Assembly (NCBI GenBank): GCA_002104985.1
Contig: MCGO01000125.1
Coordinates: 54,213-118,212, forward strand
DNA: 64,000 nt
Source: Rhizoclosmatium globosum
Taxonomy: Eukaryota; Chytridiomycota; Chytridiomycetes; Chytridiales; Chytriomycetaceae
Direction: 5' to 3'
The notes beneath the pieces were generated by a model. It searched no databases. It was not told where the DNA came from and saw nothing but the letters and a program-made list of their open reading frames with translations. Position numbers and translations under genes: made by a program. This document shows positions 21,985 to 35,400 of the stretch, piece by piece. Positions within the stretch are counted from its first letter, which is position 1, and each line of letters begins with the position of its first letter.

Positions 21985-22097
21985 GATCTTTGGTATGGGA
22001 CTATTCCGACGACATTTACTGGAAGGAACGTGCGTTAATGTTTTGTTGTACTGTTTCTTTTCTTTCTTTTTTTCTTTGAGGTTGTTTTTTACACAAG

Positions 22098-25000
22098 ATG
22101 GAAGCCAACAACGACGCTATCCATTTGGATCGTACACTCCAACGCATCCGGAATCAAGTTGATTCTGGAGTTCCCGCACAAAGAAAGGTAAGGAATCTTC
22201 AACGACGTCGCGGGTTCCTTCGCTGACCAAGTCGCAGGCTGCCTTGCTCCTGGTTGCAATCGATGGCACTGTCAAAGAGTCCAGCCCGGCATCAGACCAA
22301 CCGCAACCACCTTTGGCTTACTTTGGAGCCCTGGTTAGTGAGCTGATTTAGATCGGGCGCGAGACTAATGCTCTTTGCCCAGATCACTCTTCTTGAACAG
22401 CAACTCGTCAGCAACAATGGATCTGGCAAGAACGATGACGAAGACATGAACGATGAAGAAGATGAATCATATGCTGACAGGGAAGAAATGGTCATTGCCA
22501 TCATGCACCTCCTTGCTATTGTCTTCACAAAGTAAGACTGCGAACCTAATTAGAAACCTGTTGCTCAAACATTGTACAGGATCAGCACTCAGATTCTCCG
22601 TCTCAAGTTTTCAACCGTGTCTCAAACTCTCCACCAAACCATCAAATCATTCGCCTCTTCCTCGGCAGTCACTCGCGATACATTGTCATGTTTGGAATGC
22701 GTTCTTCTTGCCATGGATCTCGCGACGTGGACTCAATCCACGACCGCTATGGTTGGTCGTCCCGCAGTATTGAAGGGACTCACCACTTCAGTGTTGCAAC
22801 TGACTCTCGATGAAAGACCAAAAGTTCGAAAGCGAGCACAGGATGTTGTCAGAAAGGTCTTGAGTTTCCCTCCGACACCAGCTTTGGTTCACCCATTCAT
22901 GATTGTTGTTGTCGAGCACTTCTGTGGCGTCTTGAGCAACGCAGCTGCTTCAGCTTTAGCTGCGGGTGCTGGAAGTAAGAAGGGAAAGAATGTTAAGCCT
23001 GTTGCTTCAGAGGGCGAAGGGGTCTTGCTTGACGTTTTGGTATTCTTGAAGGGATTGGGTCCATTGTTGGGAGGAAAGGTGGGAGGCGGTGACGACAAAG
23101 TCCGTGCTGCGGTCGGAATTCTTTGTAATTCAGTTTTGGAGATTGGTGAAGCTGCTGGTGGCAATATCGTGTTAAGTCAATGGATTTTCCAGGTGCGTTT
23201 TCACAACTATTCTTTGCTCATGAATCCTAACACCATGTCAGGTTCTTACAGCTGTTATGACTCCGCAAATCAAGAAAACTGCCCCACCTAATATCTCTCT
23301 CCAAACTGCGCACACTATTTTATCAAAAGCGCTCTCATCATTGCGTCCATACCACAACGATTCTACACTAGCACCGGTATGGCTTGGTTTGGTTGATACA
23401 AGTTTCTCTTGTACTGCGTTGATTATCGAAAGGGACATTCACGACAACGACAATGAGGAAGCCAAGAAATATGCATCAACAGCTTACGCAGAGTTGATTC
23501 TCGAGTTCTTCACCAAAGATTTCTCTGCTTTGTTGGCGGTCTCGAACGGAAAGCGTGCTATTATTGAAAAGGCGGTTGAAGCATATGCTGGAGTCGTCCA
23601 ACATGGTATCTTGGAGTTCATGGTTGAATCAACGATTGTTAGGAAAGGTGGTGCGAGTATTTGGGCACAAACTCTGTCAAAGATTTTGGATGTGTTGAAA
23701 AATGCAATCCAAGGAATCTCTTACAAGGAAAACTGGGGTGCTATTTTGATCATTATTGAATCAGCCCTGGAGGTAATTATCGCCGTCTCTTCTTGACTCA
23801 TTAACTTACTCGACTTTCAGCGCATTGGAGGAACTTCTCCCAACATGGTCGATCCAATTGTAGCAACTTTGATTTCTATTCGTGATTCTCCAAACTACTC
23901 TGACGACTATCCATTCAAATCTGAACTCGACTCTGCTCTTGAAGCAGCTGCTCTTGCCATGGGACTCGAGCGTTTCACTCTTGTTGCACCTCTCAATATA
24001 TTTGATGTCGAAGAAAGTGAAACCAAGAGACCATATCTCCTCTCTGTCTTCACTCGTGCCATGAACCGTCCCGCACTTCCTTCCAAATCCAAATTTGGTC
24101 CTGCGAACCTCAACTACTTTACTGAAACTATCCTACCACTCTATTCCGCCTTGCATCAACGTAGCGCTGATTTGAAAGCAAAGGGACTCGCACAACCATC
24201 AAAATTGTTCGACATTTTGGCCTCTCAAGCTTTCGGCCTCTTTCCAGCCATTTGCTCAACCTCTCCTTCAGACTTGGCTGAGACATTCGACTCATTGTCT
24301 CCAGAACTCCTTTCTCTCCTCCAATCCCAAACCGAGGAATTGGAAGCCAACGAAGAAGGCGTTCTCACTGAAAATGATATGCGTCCATTGATTTACTCTG
24401 GTCTCCAGTCTTTAGTTGAAGGGTACACTGCAATCACGTCCAATTTGAGCGATACTTTGGCTATGGTCGATGACGACGATGAGTCTCCGGAAGTAGCTCA
24501 GCAAAAGGACGACCTTGAAGTTTCAGGTCAAGGTTTACACAGAATTTCAGCGGCCGTGAACAAGTACTTGACTATCCTGTGTACCATCTACACCACTCCA
24601 CCTGATTGGATTTTGAAGACTGGTGAAAACAAGGGATCCGTCTTGCAAGGTCTTCATGACCGTGGACAAAATGCTTTGGAGGGATGTATCAAGGCTTTGA
24701 TGAGCATCGCGGATTCCAAGGCTGTAACTGGATACTTTTTCCAGCTCGTCAAAAACATTTTGCAGATTCAAACTTCTGTTAAAGAGCACGAAGCGATGGA
24801 TGGCATGGACGATGAAGCAAAGTCAGAGGCGATCGCCGAAGTTGCGATTATGGGTCTTAAGGTGTATGCCATGTTGGATCTCCTCTGCGTCTTGTTGGTC
24901 TTCTTGCCTGAAGTCAAGGCAATGTTGGAAGCATCCGAAGAAGATGCCGCTGATTTCCAGGTCCCATCCGACTCACCACTCCACTTGTTCTACCGTTTGC

Positions 25001-26992
25001 TTTCCGGCCAACTTCGTGACAGAGATGCCACTCTCCAAAAGAAGACTTACAAGGCCTTGAACCTTGTGATGGCAGTTTTGCCAGCTTCGCAGACTCCATT
25101 CAAAGACCTGATGCCAAAGTTGATTGACCCTGAGGTCATTTCCAGAACGACATCTGGAGTCAAAAGAGCACGTATGGGACTGATTCAAGCTGTTGTTGAA
25201 GCCTGTGCTTTGAAAAAGTCTGAGGAGGACGGAGACGATGAGGATGCCATGCTTTTGGAGTTCATCCCTGTTGTATTGTCTGAAGTTATGTTGACAACCA
25301 AAGAAGCTTCTGAAAAGGCTCGTAGCGCTGCTTACGAGTGTCTTATTGGAATGGGTCGTAAAATGCTTGACGTCGGAATTCGTCGAGCTCGTGATGCTGA
25401 ATGGGCCGGAATTCGAAAGAAGTTGAAGGGTGAAGATGCAGACGAAATGGATGAAGAAGAGGAACGAGAGATCAACTTCAGAGAGTATATGATGATGGTC
25501 GTTGCTGGTTTGGCTGGTGCATCCTCTACAATGCAGAGTGCTGCCATTGCTTGTTGCGGTCGTCTTGTCTTCGAATTCAACGGTTAGTATTGTACATGTT
25601 TTTCAGAAGTATATATTTAAGTTTTATCTGTAGATGCAATGGGTGAAGAGCTTGTCAAAGAGATTGTGTCAACCATCTTGCTCTTCATGAGCTCCAACAA
25701 CAGAGAAATCGTTAAAGCTGCTCTTGGATTCATCAAAGTCGTTGTTGTTTCTGTTCCTCAGGAGTTGCTTGAAGATGAGCTTGAAAACATGGTTTGTGTA
25801 GTTCCCCAATCCGAACTATCAGACTAATTCCAATTTAGATTACCAATATGATGACCATGTCAAAGCCCCACAAGTCTCACTTCAAGACAAAAATAAGAAA
25901 CGTTCTTGAACGATTGATCCGCAAGTTCTCGTTTGAAGTTGTTGAAGGATTTATCCCAACTGACGATGCAAAGTTGATTCGTAACATTCGTAAAGTCCGC
26001 GAGCGTCAACTTAAAAAGAAAGCTGCTGCTAAGCAAGCCAAGGAAGACGGTAGTGATGGCGAAAAAGATGGTATTGATGCCATCAAAGGCAAGAAGAAGC
26101 TGCAAAGTAGACAGAAAGAGTTCGAGGATGTTCTTCACGGAAGTGACGATGAAGAGGATGAGGATGACGATGACGACGCTCAATACTTGCCAGAGCAGTT
26201 CAGAGATGCTGTGCATAAGGTTCGTTTTTTGGTATTTTCTTTTATGATTAGACATGAATCTTATTCGTTTATATCTAGAAAACTGTTCCTGGTGCCAAGA
26301 GTATGATCCGTGAAGGCGAAGACATTGTCGACTTCTTGGACTCTCAAGTCATTTCCCGCGTGACAACAGCAAAGGGTGGTTCCTCAAGCTCCACCAGTGG
26401 CTCAAGTAAACGAAAGCGAGGCACAGAATTCGACATGAACGAAGACGGACGTCTCATGATTGCCGAATCTGATGAAGAAGCCTCCTCTGCCATCAAGAAC
26501 CTCAACACCAATGAAGAACAGGAGGACTACTACAAGGAAGCCATCACTGGAGAAGGAGCATACAAGAGACTTCCCGACGGATCCGTCAAGTTTGTCAACA
26601 AACGGAAACGTGGCGAGGAAGAAGACATTATTGCAAAGACGGATCGTTTGAATGCTGGTGCTAGTAACATTGGAGGCCGTTGGGGAGCCAAGTTTGAGCG
26701 CAAGAAGCCAACTGGAATGGACGAGGCTACGAAGGCCAAAATGCTTGGTGCCGAGTACCGATCAAAGAAGGCTAAGGGAGATGTCAAGAAGGCGGGAATG
26801 CCCGACCCATACGCTTACATTCCGTTGTCTGGTAAAATCGTTGGTAGCAAGAAGAAGTCGACAGAGCTCAGCAAAGACTTTAAGGATGTTATCAAGGCAT
26901 CTGTCAACAGAAGCGATGTTCGTGCCGGAAAGCAGCAAGGGGGTCGCCAAGGACCAAGGGGTGTTAAGAAGAGCAACAAGAAGCATAAATAA
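22098..26992 (+). CDS. RRP12: RRP12-like ribosome biogenesis factor (HEAT repeats, NUC173)
   Basis: Nine or so exons with introns near 22189, 22334, 22532, 23191, 23773, 25583, 25793 and 26219, all about 46-60 nt. The encoded protein of about 1,490 aa is helical throughout, with the RRP12 order: an N-terminal HEAT region (DERPKVRKRAQDVVRKVLSF), the NUC173 domain after the middle (LFYRLLSGQLRDRDATLQKK, RARMGLIQAVVEACAL), acidic stretches, then the basic C-terminus (SKPHKSHFKTKIRNVLERLI, RKFSFEVVEGFIP, RGVKKSNKKHK). RRP12 acts in nuclear maturation and export of pre-40S and pre-60S particles. It is longer than yeast Rrp12. The start at 22098 is the first ATG after a T-rich leader. Confidence 0.9.
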
Positions 26993-27119
26993 GTACTGGG
27001 ATGAAATAAAATTATACTTGTCAAATTTAAACATGTATTTTTTGGTTGAAATTGGAAAACTGGTTTTGTACAATCTTTTACAAGAGCAGGAATGTGAAAG
27101 AGGTTTGAGAGTGGAAGGT

Positions 27120-28105
27120 TCAGTCAAAGAATCCGAATGGATGTGCTCCGTCTGATTGTGTTGGGATAGCCGTAGACTTTTTGTTTGTTACAACAGTCGC
27201 ATCTGTTGCATAACCAGGAGACGTTACGACTTGCTGTTTTTCAATGACGGCAGTTTCAAAGGCTTCAAGTGAATCAACGGAATCCAGTCTATCGAGCGCA
27301 ATATTCCCATCATTTTTGTTGGATCCTTCCGCATTCTGTTTGATGACAACAACTTCAGCCTTCTTTTTCATTCCCAATAAACCTTTCACACCAGTAACGA
27401 TTCCACCACCTCCACTTGTTTCCAGCTCTGAATCTCCACCAAATGCACCCATAATTTTCGGAGGTGGGCCACCGCCGTCTCCCTCATCATTTTCGAGAGA
27501 TTGGTCTCGTTGGACGTTTGATAGAGACACGCGATTTAATCGCTCTTCTGAAAAGTGTTTTGCTTGTTGACTTATGGGCTCTACAGCAAACTTGGAATCT
27601 CGCGGGGGTTTTGGTTCAAAGACTTCTGATTTTTGAGCATCTAGCTTTTGAGGAGGTTGAGGTACGGGTGATTGGTCTAACGGTTGAGGATTTGGTTCAG
27701 ATGCCGCTACTGTATGAGGTTGATTCTCGTCTTCTTCTTGAGGGACAGCCCCAGGAAACGTCGCGTCAGGCGCTCGCACAGATTTCTCTATTGCAGTGTT
27801 TTCTATTGGTGCTGCGCTTTCTTTTAATACAACTCGTTGAGGTGCGGCTTGTTGTATGACAGGTTTTTTCGAAGCTGAAGCAGCCGAAGTAGTCACCGGG
27901 GGCCTTTGTTGAGCGGCGGGCGAAGGTGATGATATTGAAACATTTTGAAGTTCAGACTTTATAATTTCTACCGAATCAGAATCATCTTTGTGTTGTGCTG
28001 GTGTGGTGTGAGCAAGAATCTGATATCGTTTTATCGTATACCTGACTGTATCGGCACCACTGCTGTAGTCTTTGTCTTTTGTTGTTTGGAAGCCCCTCCT
28101 CCCAT
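27120..28105 (-). CDS. Low-complexity protein with N-myristoylation signal
   Basis: Two exons joined across a 56-nt intron (27986-28041). Exon 1 starts MGGGASKQQKTKTTAVV. Gly at position 2, small residues, Ser at position 6 and Lys at position 7 match the N-myristoyltransferase consensus, and the basic residues that follow would help membrane binding. The rest (about 310 aa) is mostly disordered, rich in Pro/Gln/Ser/Ala/Glu, with short islands such as GGGPPPKIMGAFGG, GGGIVTGVKGLLGMKKK and the C-terminal PFGFFD. I do not recognise a family. It is probably a lipid-anchored adaptor at the plasma membrane or endomembranes; this is inference. Its start is 218 bp from that of mitoribosomal uS9, on the other strand. 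Confidence 0.65.
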
Positions 28106-28323
28106 AGCGCGTCCTTTTTAGTTTGGGCAGACTCTTCACAGACAGACAAAGTAGGAAAGAGTGAGATTCCCAAAAAAAAGATGCCCGTTTGCAAGGCGGG
28201 CACAAACAATAACACGTAAATCCCTTTACGTGCAGGTACCTTCCGTGCTTTGAAGCGGATGGTAAACTTGAAGGGAGGGGTGTTGTTAGTAGAAAGTGGA
28301 AGAATCAAAAAAGAGCAAAAGAA

Positions 28324-29309
28324 ATGTCAGTGAGACTTCGAAGTTCGGTTGTTCCGCGGGTTCTGCGGACAACCCCGTTCACGTTCACGTTCAGTTCTCT
28401 TTCTGCAAATGCATCGCAGCAACTTGTCGCGAGGGCATCGGCCGTGGCAGCGACGACCCGGGTCTTGTCGACATCGCCGCAGCAACCACAACCAGTCCAA
28501 CCACAACCAGTTCATTCGCCGTTCGCAGACGCAACGTTCTTCACCGGAAATCCAAACTACTTCTCGCTTCTTCTTCGTTTGAACACGCTCATTCGCAGCC
28601 ACAATCTTCCGATCCAGGACAAGGCCGTCTACGCCCACATCACCGATCTGCCAAAGTGGATGACCCGTGCGGAAATGACTACCCTGAAACAGTTCAGACT
28701 CAGCGACGAAATGTACGACGACCTGATCCACAAACTCAATGTTCTCTTCTCTGTCCCAGGTGCGTTCCTCTCTCTCTCTCTTCTCACACCTAGTTGCCCA
28801 ACGTAATAACCCCCCAAAAAAACACAGAGAAATCTGATGCACTCCGTCTATTCTTGCAAGAATACGTTCGTCCTGGTTTGGATCTGGCGTCTGCTCCAAA
28901 GGCTGTTCAAACACTTGATGAATTCGGCCGTGCATTCGCTCGTGGTTCTCGCAAGACTGCCACTGCCCAAGCATGGCTCGTGAAAGGATCGGGAGAAGTT
29001 TACGTGAATGGGGTGCACTTGTCAGATTACTTTAGGGAAGTGGAGGACAGAGAACTTGTCATTCGTCCTTTTGAGATTGGAAAGGCGTTGGGTGCATACA
29101 ATGTCTGGGCGGTTGTGCAAGGGGGTGGTCAATCTGGTCAGGCGTCTGCTATTGCTGTTGCTGTTGCTCGTGCTCTTGCCATCCATGAACTATCACTGCA
29201 GGAGACTTTCCAAACGATGGGTCTTACAACAATAGATCGTCGCCAAGTAGAAAGGAAGAAGACTGGTCAACCAAAGGCTCGTAAGAAGAACACTTGGTTG
29301 AAGCGTTAA
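28324..29309 (+). CDS. MRPS9: Mitochondrial small-subunit ribosomal protein uS9
   Basis: Two exons; the intron is 28760-28827. The N-terminus (MSVRLRSSVVPRVLRTTPF) is Arg/Ser-rich with no acidic residues, as expected of a mitochondrial presequence. The C-terminal domain is uS9: RGSRKTATAQAWLVKGSGEV (family start G-x-R-K-x-A-x-A), VNGVHLSDYF, YNVWAVVQGGGQSGQASAIA, VARALAI and the C-terminal tail ending KKNTWLKR, whose last Arg normally reaches the P-site tRNA. The region in between matches the mitochondrial-specific extension. Confidence 0.93.
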
Positions 29310-29419
29310 GGAGTGTAAGAGGGGAATCATCAGATGAAGGAGGAGGAAGTGCAATACAGTCTGCAAAATATACTTATTTTCTTAAACTGCAACCTAATTT
29401 TCAATGTAAACCTTGAAAG

Positions 29420-32400
29420 CTAAACCATGAAACTCTCCCTCAACTTTGCATCACTTACAAAATGACTTCCTCCTCCACACCTCCAGCCATTTCCAGCCTT
29501 ATACCAACTGAAACGCATGGGACATGGACACAGACGGCGAATCTTTTCTTGAACTGCTTGCTCCTCCTTCATTTTAGCAAGAATCTTCGTTTCCATTTCC
29601 TGCCGCAATCGTTCACGCTCTCTCTCATCCGCCAATCTCTTAATTTCTTCAAGCTCTTTACGAATTTTTTCCAATTCATTTCTACGACGTTGTTTTGATT
29701 CTTCAAGTTCTGCCCACGCCTCGTCGCTGACACCAGAATCTCGCACATCCTTACAATTATTGTTAAAACAACAAGATTGACTTCAGAAACTCACTTTTCC
29801 GACGGGAGTATTCAAATATTCCTCAATCGTCAGTTCGTGTTTCTCTTCAATTTCAATTTCCCCTTCTTCTTCGATTTCTTCCTCAATCTCAGTGATTCTG
29901 CTTGAAAATTCCGATTTTTTATACTTCTCCTGCATGTGTTCTTTTTCTTGCGGAGGTGGATTCCGGAACTGCTCAAAATACAGTGGCATTGACGAATATT
30001 TTGGTTTTTTGGTCTTAGACGATGAAATTCTTCATATCCTGCGATAATAACTGATATCTTGTCTCTCATATCCTCTGTAACCAAAAGCAGCTCATTCACA
30101 ATCTCGCGACCTTTTGGATCGTCGATGGGACTCAGCGTGTACGCTTCATCGATGAAAAGAACACCATTCGTTGCCTTTGGTACAGTCTCTGACATGAATT
30201 TGTCAGCCCCTTCGTCTTTCAATTTACGCGCACTAGTTTGGATGAATGTATCAGATGAACGCATCCCTGAGTCTTTTAGAATCTTGGCGAAAAGTCTGGC
30301 CACAGTCGTTTTTCCTAACAAGAATTAAATTCATCAGCCTGTAGTTAACACATTTACCAGTTCCTGGATTCCCATAGAATGAATAATTAAGCGCCATCAT
30401 GTTTGCTTTGCGGATATCAGGTGCCATCTTTTGTAAACCTATCGCAGTTTTGAACAACTCGATCGCTTTCACCTTAACTTTCTTCAAGCCAACGAGATCA
30501 ATCAACTCTTCCATCGCTTCAGATTTACAATGGTGCTTTTGTTTCAAGGCATTCCACATTTCTCGTGGAGTCGTTGCTGGTTGCGACACTTTGACTTGTT
30601 GTTGGCTTAAAAGGACGTTTTCCTCTGGCAGAAGCCAGCTTTCAGCAAGGGAGGATGACTCTAAAAATGACCGAAGAAGGGTAATCCTAATAATTTTCTC
30701 CTTTACAGCGATTCTTGAAACTGCAAGTAATAGTAGTGGATGTGCCTCTGCAGTTCTCACTGTATCAATGTACGCAACTAATTGGTCTTCGGCATCTTCT
30801 TTTGAACCAACTTCACAAAGCTCCAGGGCATGAATTAAACTGAATTCAGCAATATTAAATGTTTCCCGAAGCGATTCCAAATAGCTCAAACCCGCAAACG
30901 GAGAGGCAACGGCTTGTTTAGCCGCCTTAAGAATGAATGATAGCTTGATTCGCAACTCTTTTTGAACGGATGGCAAAAGACTGTTTCCCAAGCCAATGGA
31001 AACTCCATCCCAAGAACGGTAGACTGAACAACCTTCTGCCAAAGTTCCATCCAAAGAACTTGCCACGTCTGGCGATAAGAAAGATGATGCCCCAGTTCCC
31101 TTGGCAGAGGTATTCACAGAATCGCCAATTACTGGGATTTTGAACTCAATTTTCTTCAGAGCAAAGTTCTCCAGATCGTAAGTTGGGAACCGTCGATTCA
31201 GTAGGATTTGCTTCAAATCAGCCTTGGTAACGACAACATATCCGGTTGATTGCATGCAAAACGGTGTCCAAAAAACGACAGTGTCAAATCCACTAGCAGA
31301 TAATTGCATTGCATCATGATGTTTAACAACAGACTGTTCGAAATGCCACTCACGCAAAGCTGCTCCCTTTTGTTGAGAGGAGTTGGGGATGCCAGATGGA
31401 TTAGAAAGGACGTTCATAATATATCCAGAAACAAGCAAAAGATAAGTACTCTGACCATCACTCATTCCGTCAAATATTTTCTGAAGATTGTTTGGAGTCC
31501 AAAGTCGAACCATCACTCCGTAATAGGTTTGTTGAGTTGCTAAACTTCCGATAACAAGTCCTGTAGGTTGTTTTTTCATGGTGATAAAGCCACTGACGTA
31601 TCGTCCCGAGAATAAAGGCCGTCCCCACGTTGGTAATTCTTCAACCCATCCTTTAAATGAGTTCAGGAGCTGTAGTTTTCTTTCAATAAATACGTCCGTT
31701 CCTGTTTGGCTACAGAACGCTGACGCAGTCATCTGCATTCCAAAATTTTGTGTGACGAATGAATCGTCCAACTCCAGCTGCGATTCAGATTCAATAGCAT
31801 TAATTTCTGTTTGTAAAGTGAGTTCAATACATTTGGGACAATTCGAAGGGATTCCATTAAAGCAAACAGCAAGGTCGAAAGAATGCCCCACTGGACAAGA
31901 CCAAACTGTGAAACTCTCACAGCAAGGTACATCAGTCGAGCCACAAATAACATTAACGGTTTGAGAACAAGCACTGAAGTTCCAACAGGGAGTTGAAACT
32001 GTAACAATACAAGCCTTGACCTTCTTTGCATTGACACACATTACAGTTTGTGAATGCCCACAAGACAGCGTGACTACGGTATCAAAAACACAAGGCTTGA
32101 TGCTTTTGAATGGTGCATTTGCCATTAGCAACTTGAATGCATTTTTACAAGTGTATGCTATTGAGTGACTGCAGCTGCTGCGAAACACCTGGGTTTCATG
32201 TGTACAGGACAGAAGAGTTGAACGGAAAGCGTCTGGAAGATTATTTACGTTCGGCTGTGTCAATTTATCTGAAATGACAGATTTCTGCAGCATCTGGAAT
32301 TCATAAGAATTCTTTGCATCGACAGACCAAATCCCATCACCCAATTCCGCAAATGAACAAGAAACTTTGATAGAATGTCCACACAAAGGACTGTTGATCG

Positions 32401-35400
32401 AAACGAGAACTTGACATGGAGATAGATTTCCTTTAGCGTCACAACAATAAATTATCTCTTCGTGGCCACAACGACGAACCATTTTGATTTTTGAAAGGCA
32501 TTTGTGGTTGATAATTATGCTGCCAAATGCTGAACAATCACCTTCTTTCACAACCGCTACAGGCGTCGGAAGCAAAGATCCAGCAATTTTGGCTTCAAGA
32601 GCTCGTTTTTCTGAACAAGTGGAGTCGAAAGCATGGCCACAAGAAGGATTTATAGCGTTTTCTTTGAAGTTACAAGGAGACAACGCTGGCGTGAGTGAGA
32701 AGGCTTTCTCACAAGTCAATGTCATATTATGGCCACAAACACGAATAAATTCAACTTTCTGAGCGCAAGTTGCATCTTTTGGTCCATAAACTGTTCCTTC
32801 AATAACTTCACCCACGTTAGAAACGCGAATTCCAAAATAGGACTGCAAAGTAACTGCTTGCTGACATGAAACTAACGTCGAATGCCCACAACGAGGAAGT
32901 TCAATTTCAACTTTTGAGGGACACACAAATAGTGCAGACGATTGCTCATAGAGGTGCTTCAGATAACATTTGACTTTCAGTGAATGTCCACAAGGAGGTG
33001 TATATTCCACTTCTTCAATGCAGTTAGGGGCGGATGTGGGATTGACAGAATATCCAGTTATAATATTGCAGTTGCCGGTTATTTCGTGCTTACACAATGG
33101 ATGAATGAAAGATGTCAGGGCCGGTTTGGTACACGTCTTGATCACAATCAGTTCACTGAAATGCTTAATCAAATGAATACTTACGGGAAATGAAGCGACA
33201 CCAGACGCAATCGAATTTTCTACAGAGCAAGCTAACTTCACGGTATGAGTGCATGGAAGCTGCAATTCCACTTTCACATCACAGTTGAAGTTCTCTCTCG
33301 CAGCCTCAAGACCCATTTTTGACGAGAGCTTCGCAAGCGCAAATAATTTTGAGCAAGCAGTATTTGTTGGGTGATTGGCGCAGGGTGAAACAACCGGTAC
33401 TGAACAATTGGGTTGATGAGTTGGAGAAGGAAAATGGCATTTCTGTCCACAGGGATGTGAACAAGGCAGTTTCTCCGTACAAACAATTTGGCAAAATCCC
33501 AATTTTAGCTCAGTTGCTGAGACAACAGACTTTGTTTCAGATCGATGTTGAGGACAACAAATGGTGAGGTGACGGCCCAAGCGCGACTCTGATGCAATGG
33601 CGCAGGCTCAATCAAACGATCTATGGTAGTTTTCCAATGGGATACGGGGTTTCTGTATACGCAGGGTTGCCAACAATATAAAAGCCAATGCGAGCTCGTG
33701 AGTTCAACACAATCATACGGTTTTGCTGTTTAACAAAAGGCGAAGTTGACTTAGAATCGATTACTAGAGACGCTATGATTATGTCTGGAATAATTTTTAA
33801 AATTAGGTGTTGGAAGAAAGGCTTCAACCCCACCTGACTCGTCTCCTTGGAACCTGTCAACTGTGGAAAGTACCACTGAATTTTTTGGATCTTTGAAGGT
33901 GACAAGATTAAAGGGAGGTTTCTCTAGTGTTTTCCGAATTTCCATCAGCTGTCCTTTGTATGGCGTGATTATCGCAATTGAGGTGATGGGTACACCACAT
34001 TGCACTAAGTAATGGGCAAGATTACAAACCTAATAACGTATAAGGTCAAATTTTTATATTCACATGGTCGACTCACCATCTTGGCTTCAACGTGATTAAC
34101 TTTTGACAAACCAACCGCGGCCCTCTCCTCCTTGCCATCGTGCGTCCAAAAAAATACGTTTGAGCTTATGCCGGGCACCAACCAGCCTTTTGTATCAGTA
34201 TTAGAAATTGTCTTGACTTTGCCCCTCGCAACAACCAAGTCATCTCCAATTCTTCTTTCTAAACACTTTGCATGGTCGGTGATGGACGTTATTTCCGCAT
34301 AAAATTCACGAGTGAGGTCGGCAATGTTAGGGCGCATTCGACGTTGAATAGATAAAACTGATTGAGGAATTTGATTCTCAGTTGGAGCGCGAATCAATCG
34401 TTCAAATAAGGACATATTCATCTTGTTAATTCGCTCAAACTCAAATTTGTTCATCATTGATGGCTGCAGTTGGAAATGATCCCCCACAAGTTCAAGTTTA
34501 GCCGTGGACGTTCCTAAACAAGCGAATAAAAGCGGCTCAAGAACTTCCGAGGCTTCTTCGACAATAATAGCAAACGGATTCGTTACTCTAATCGCGTCTA
34601 ACCGCGAGATGCACCCCACAATTGTTCCACCAATGACAGATTTTCCTTCGTATACTTTGGAACGAGCGCGAACGTCTGCGTGGTGATACTCTCGTTTTTT
34701 CTTTTCCAATTCTGAAGACAGCATTCTCTCAAATCCAGCTTTCATGGCACCTATCAAATCAATAGCACTCTGACAGGCGTTCCAGCGTTCATCGAGAGAC
34801 ATGTTCCATTCCCACAATCCAGGTGGGACATATTTTAGAGTTTGGCAGTTCAACTCGGAAACCGGTTCAGTCGCCGCTTTTAATGGTTCCTCCATCTCAA
34901 ATAGAGCAGTATCTGAACCAACTTCGAAGACTTCGCGAAGATGCTGAATGTTTTCTGCTTCTTCCAGTTCGTCAGGGTTATCATTGAATACTGGCTCTGC
35001 GTCTTCAACCAACTCGAAATCGTCGAGTTCAATGGCGGAACTATCAAGTTCATATTCAACGACAACTCCTTCAGTTTCTGGCTCGGCTGGTGGTGGAATG
35101 ACATCAATTGTCTCGATCAAAACTTCTTTTGGCTGAGCAACAACTGGCTGATATATCTCCCACTTTTGATCATTTGTCGCTTGTAATTTCGGATTTTTTG
35201 AATGATCTGGGCAATAAATAGCTCCAGGGGCAGTGTTCCCTTTACACGGCTTTCCTTTCGCAGTCAACGATTGACATTTTACATTGCTGATATGGCCATT
35301 GGATTGAGTTACTGAAGATACAGCCAGACTAGTTTGACGCATGGGAACATGATTGTTACAGAATGGAACTTCTTTGGAGAGAGCGGATTGAGTACAAGGA

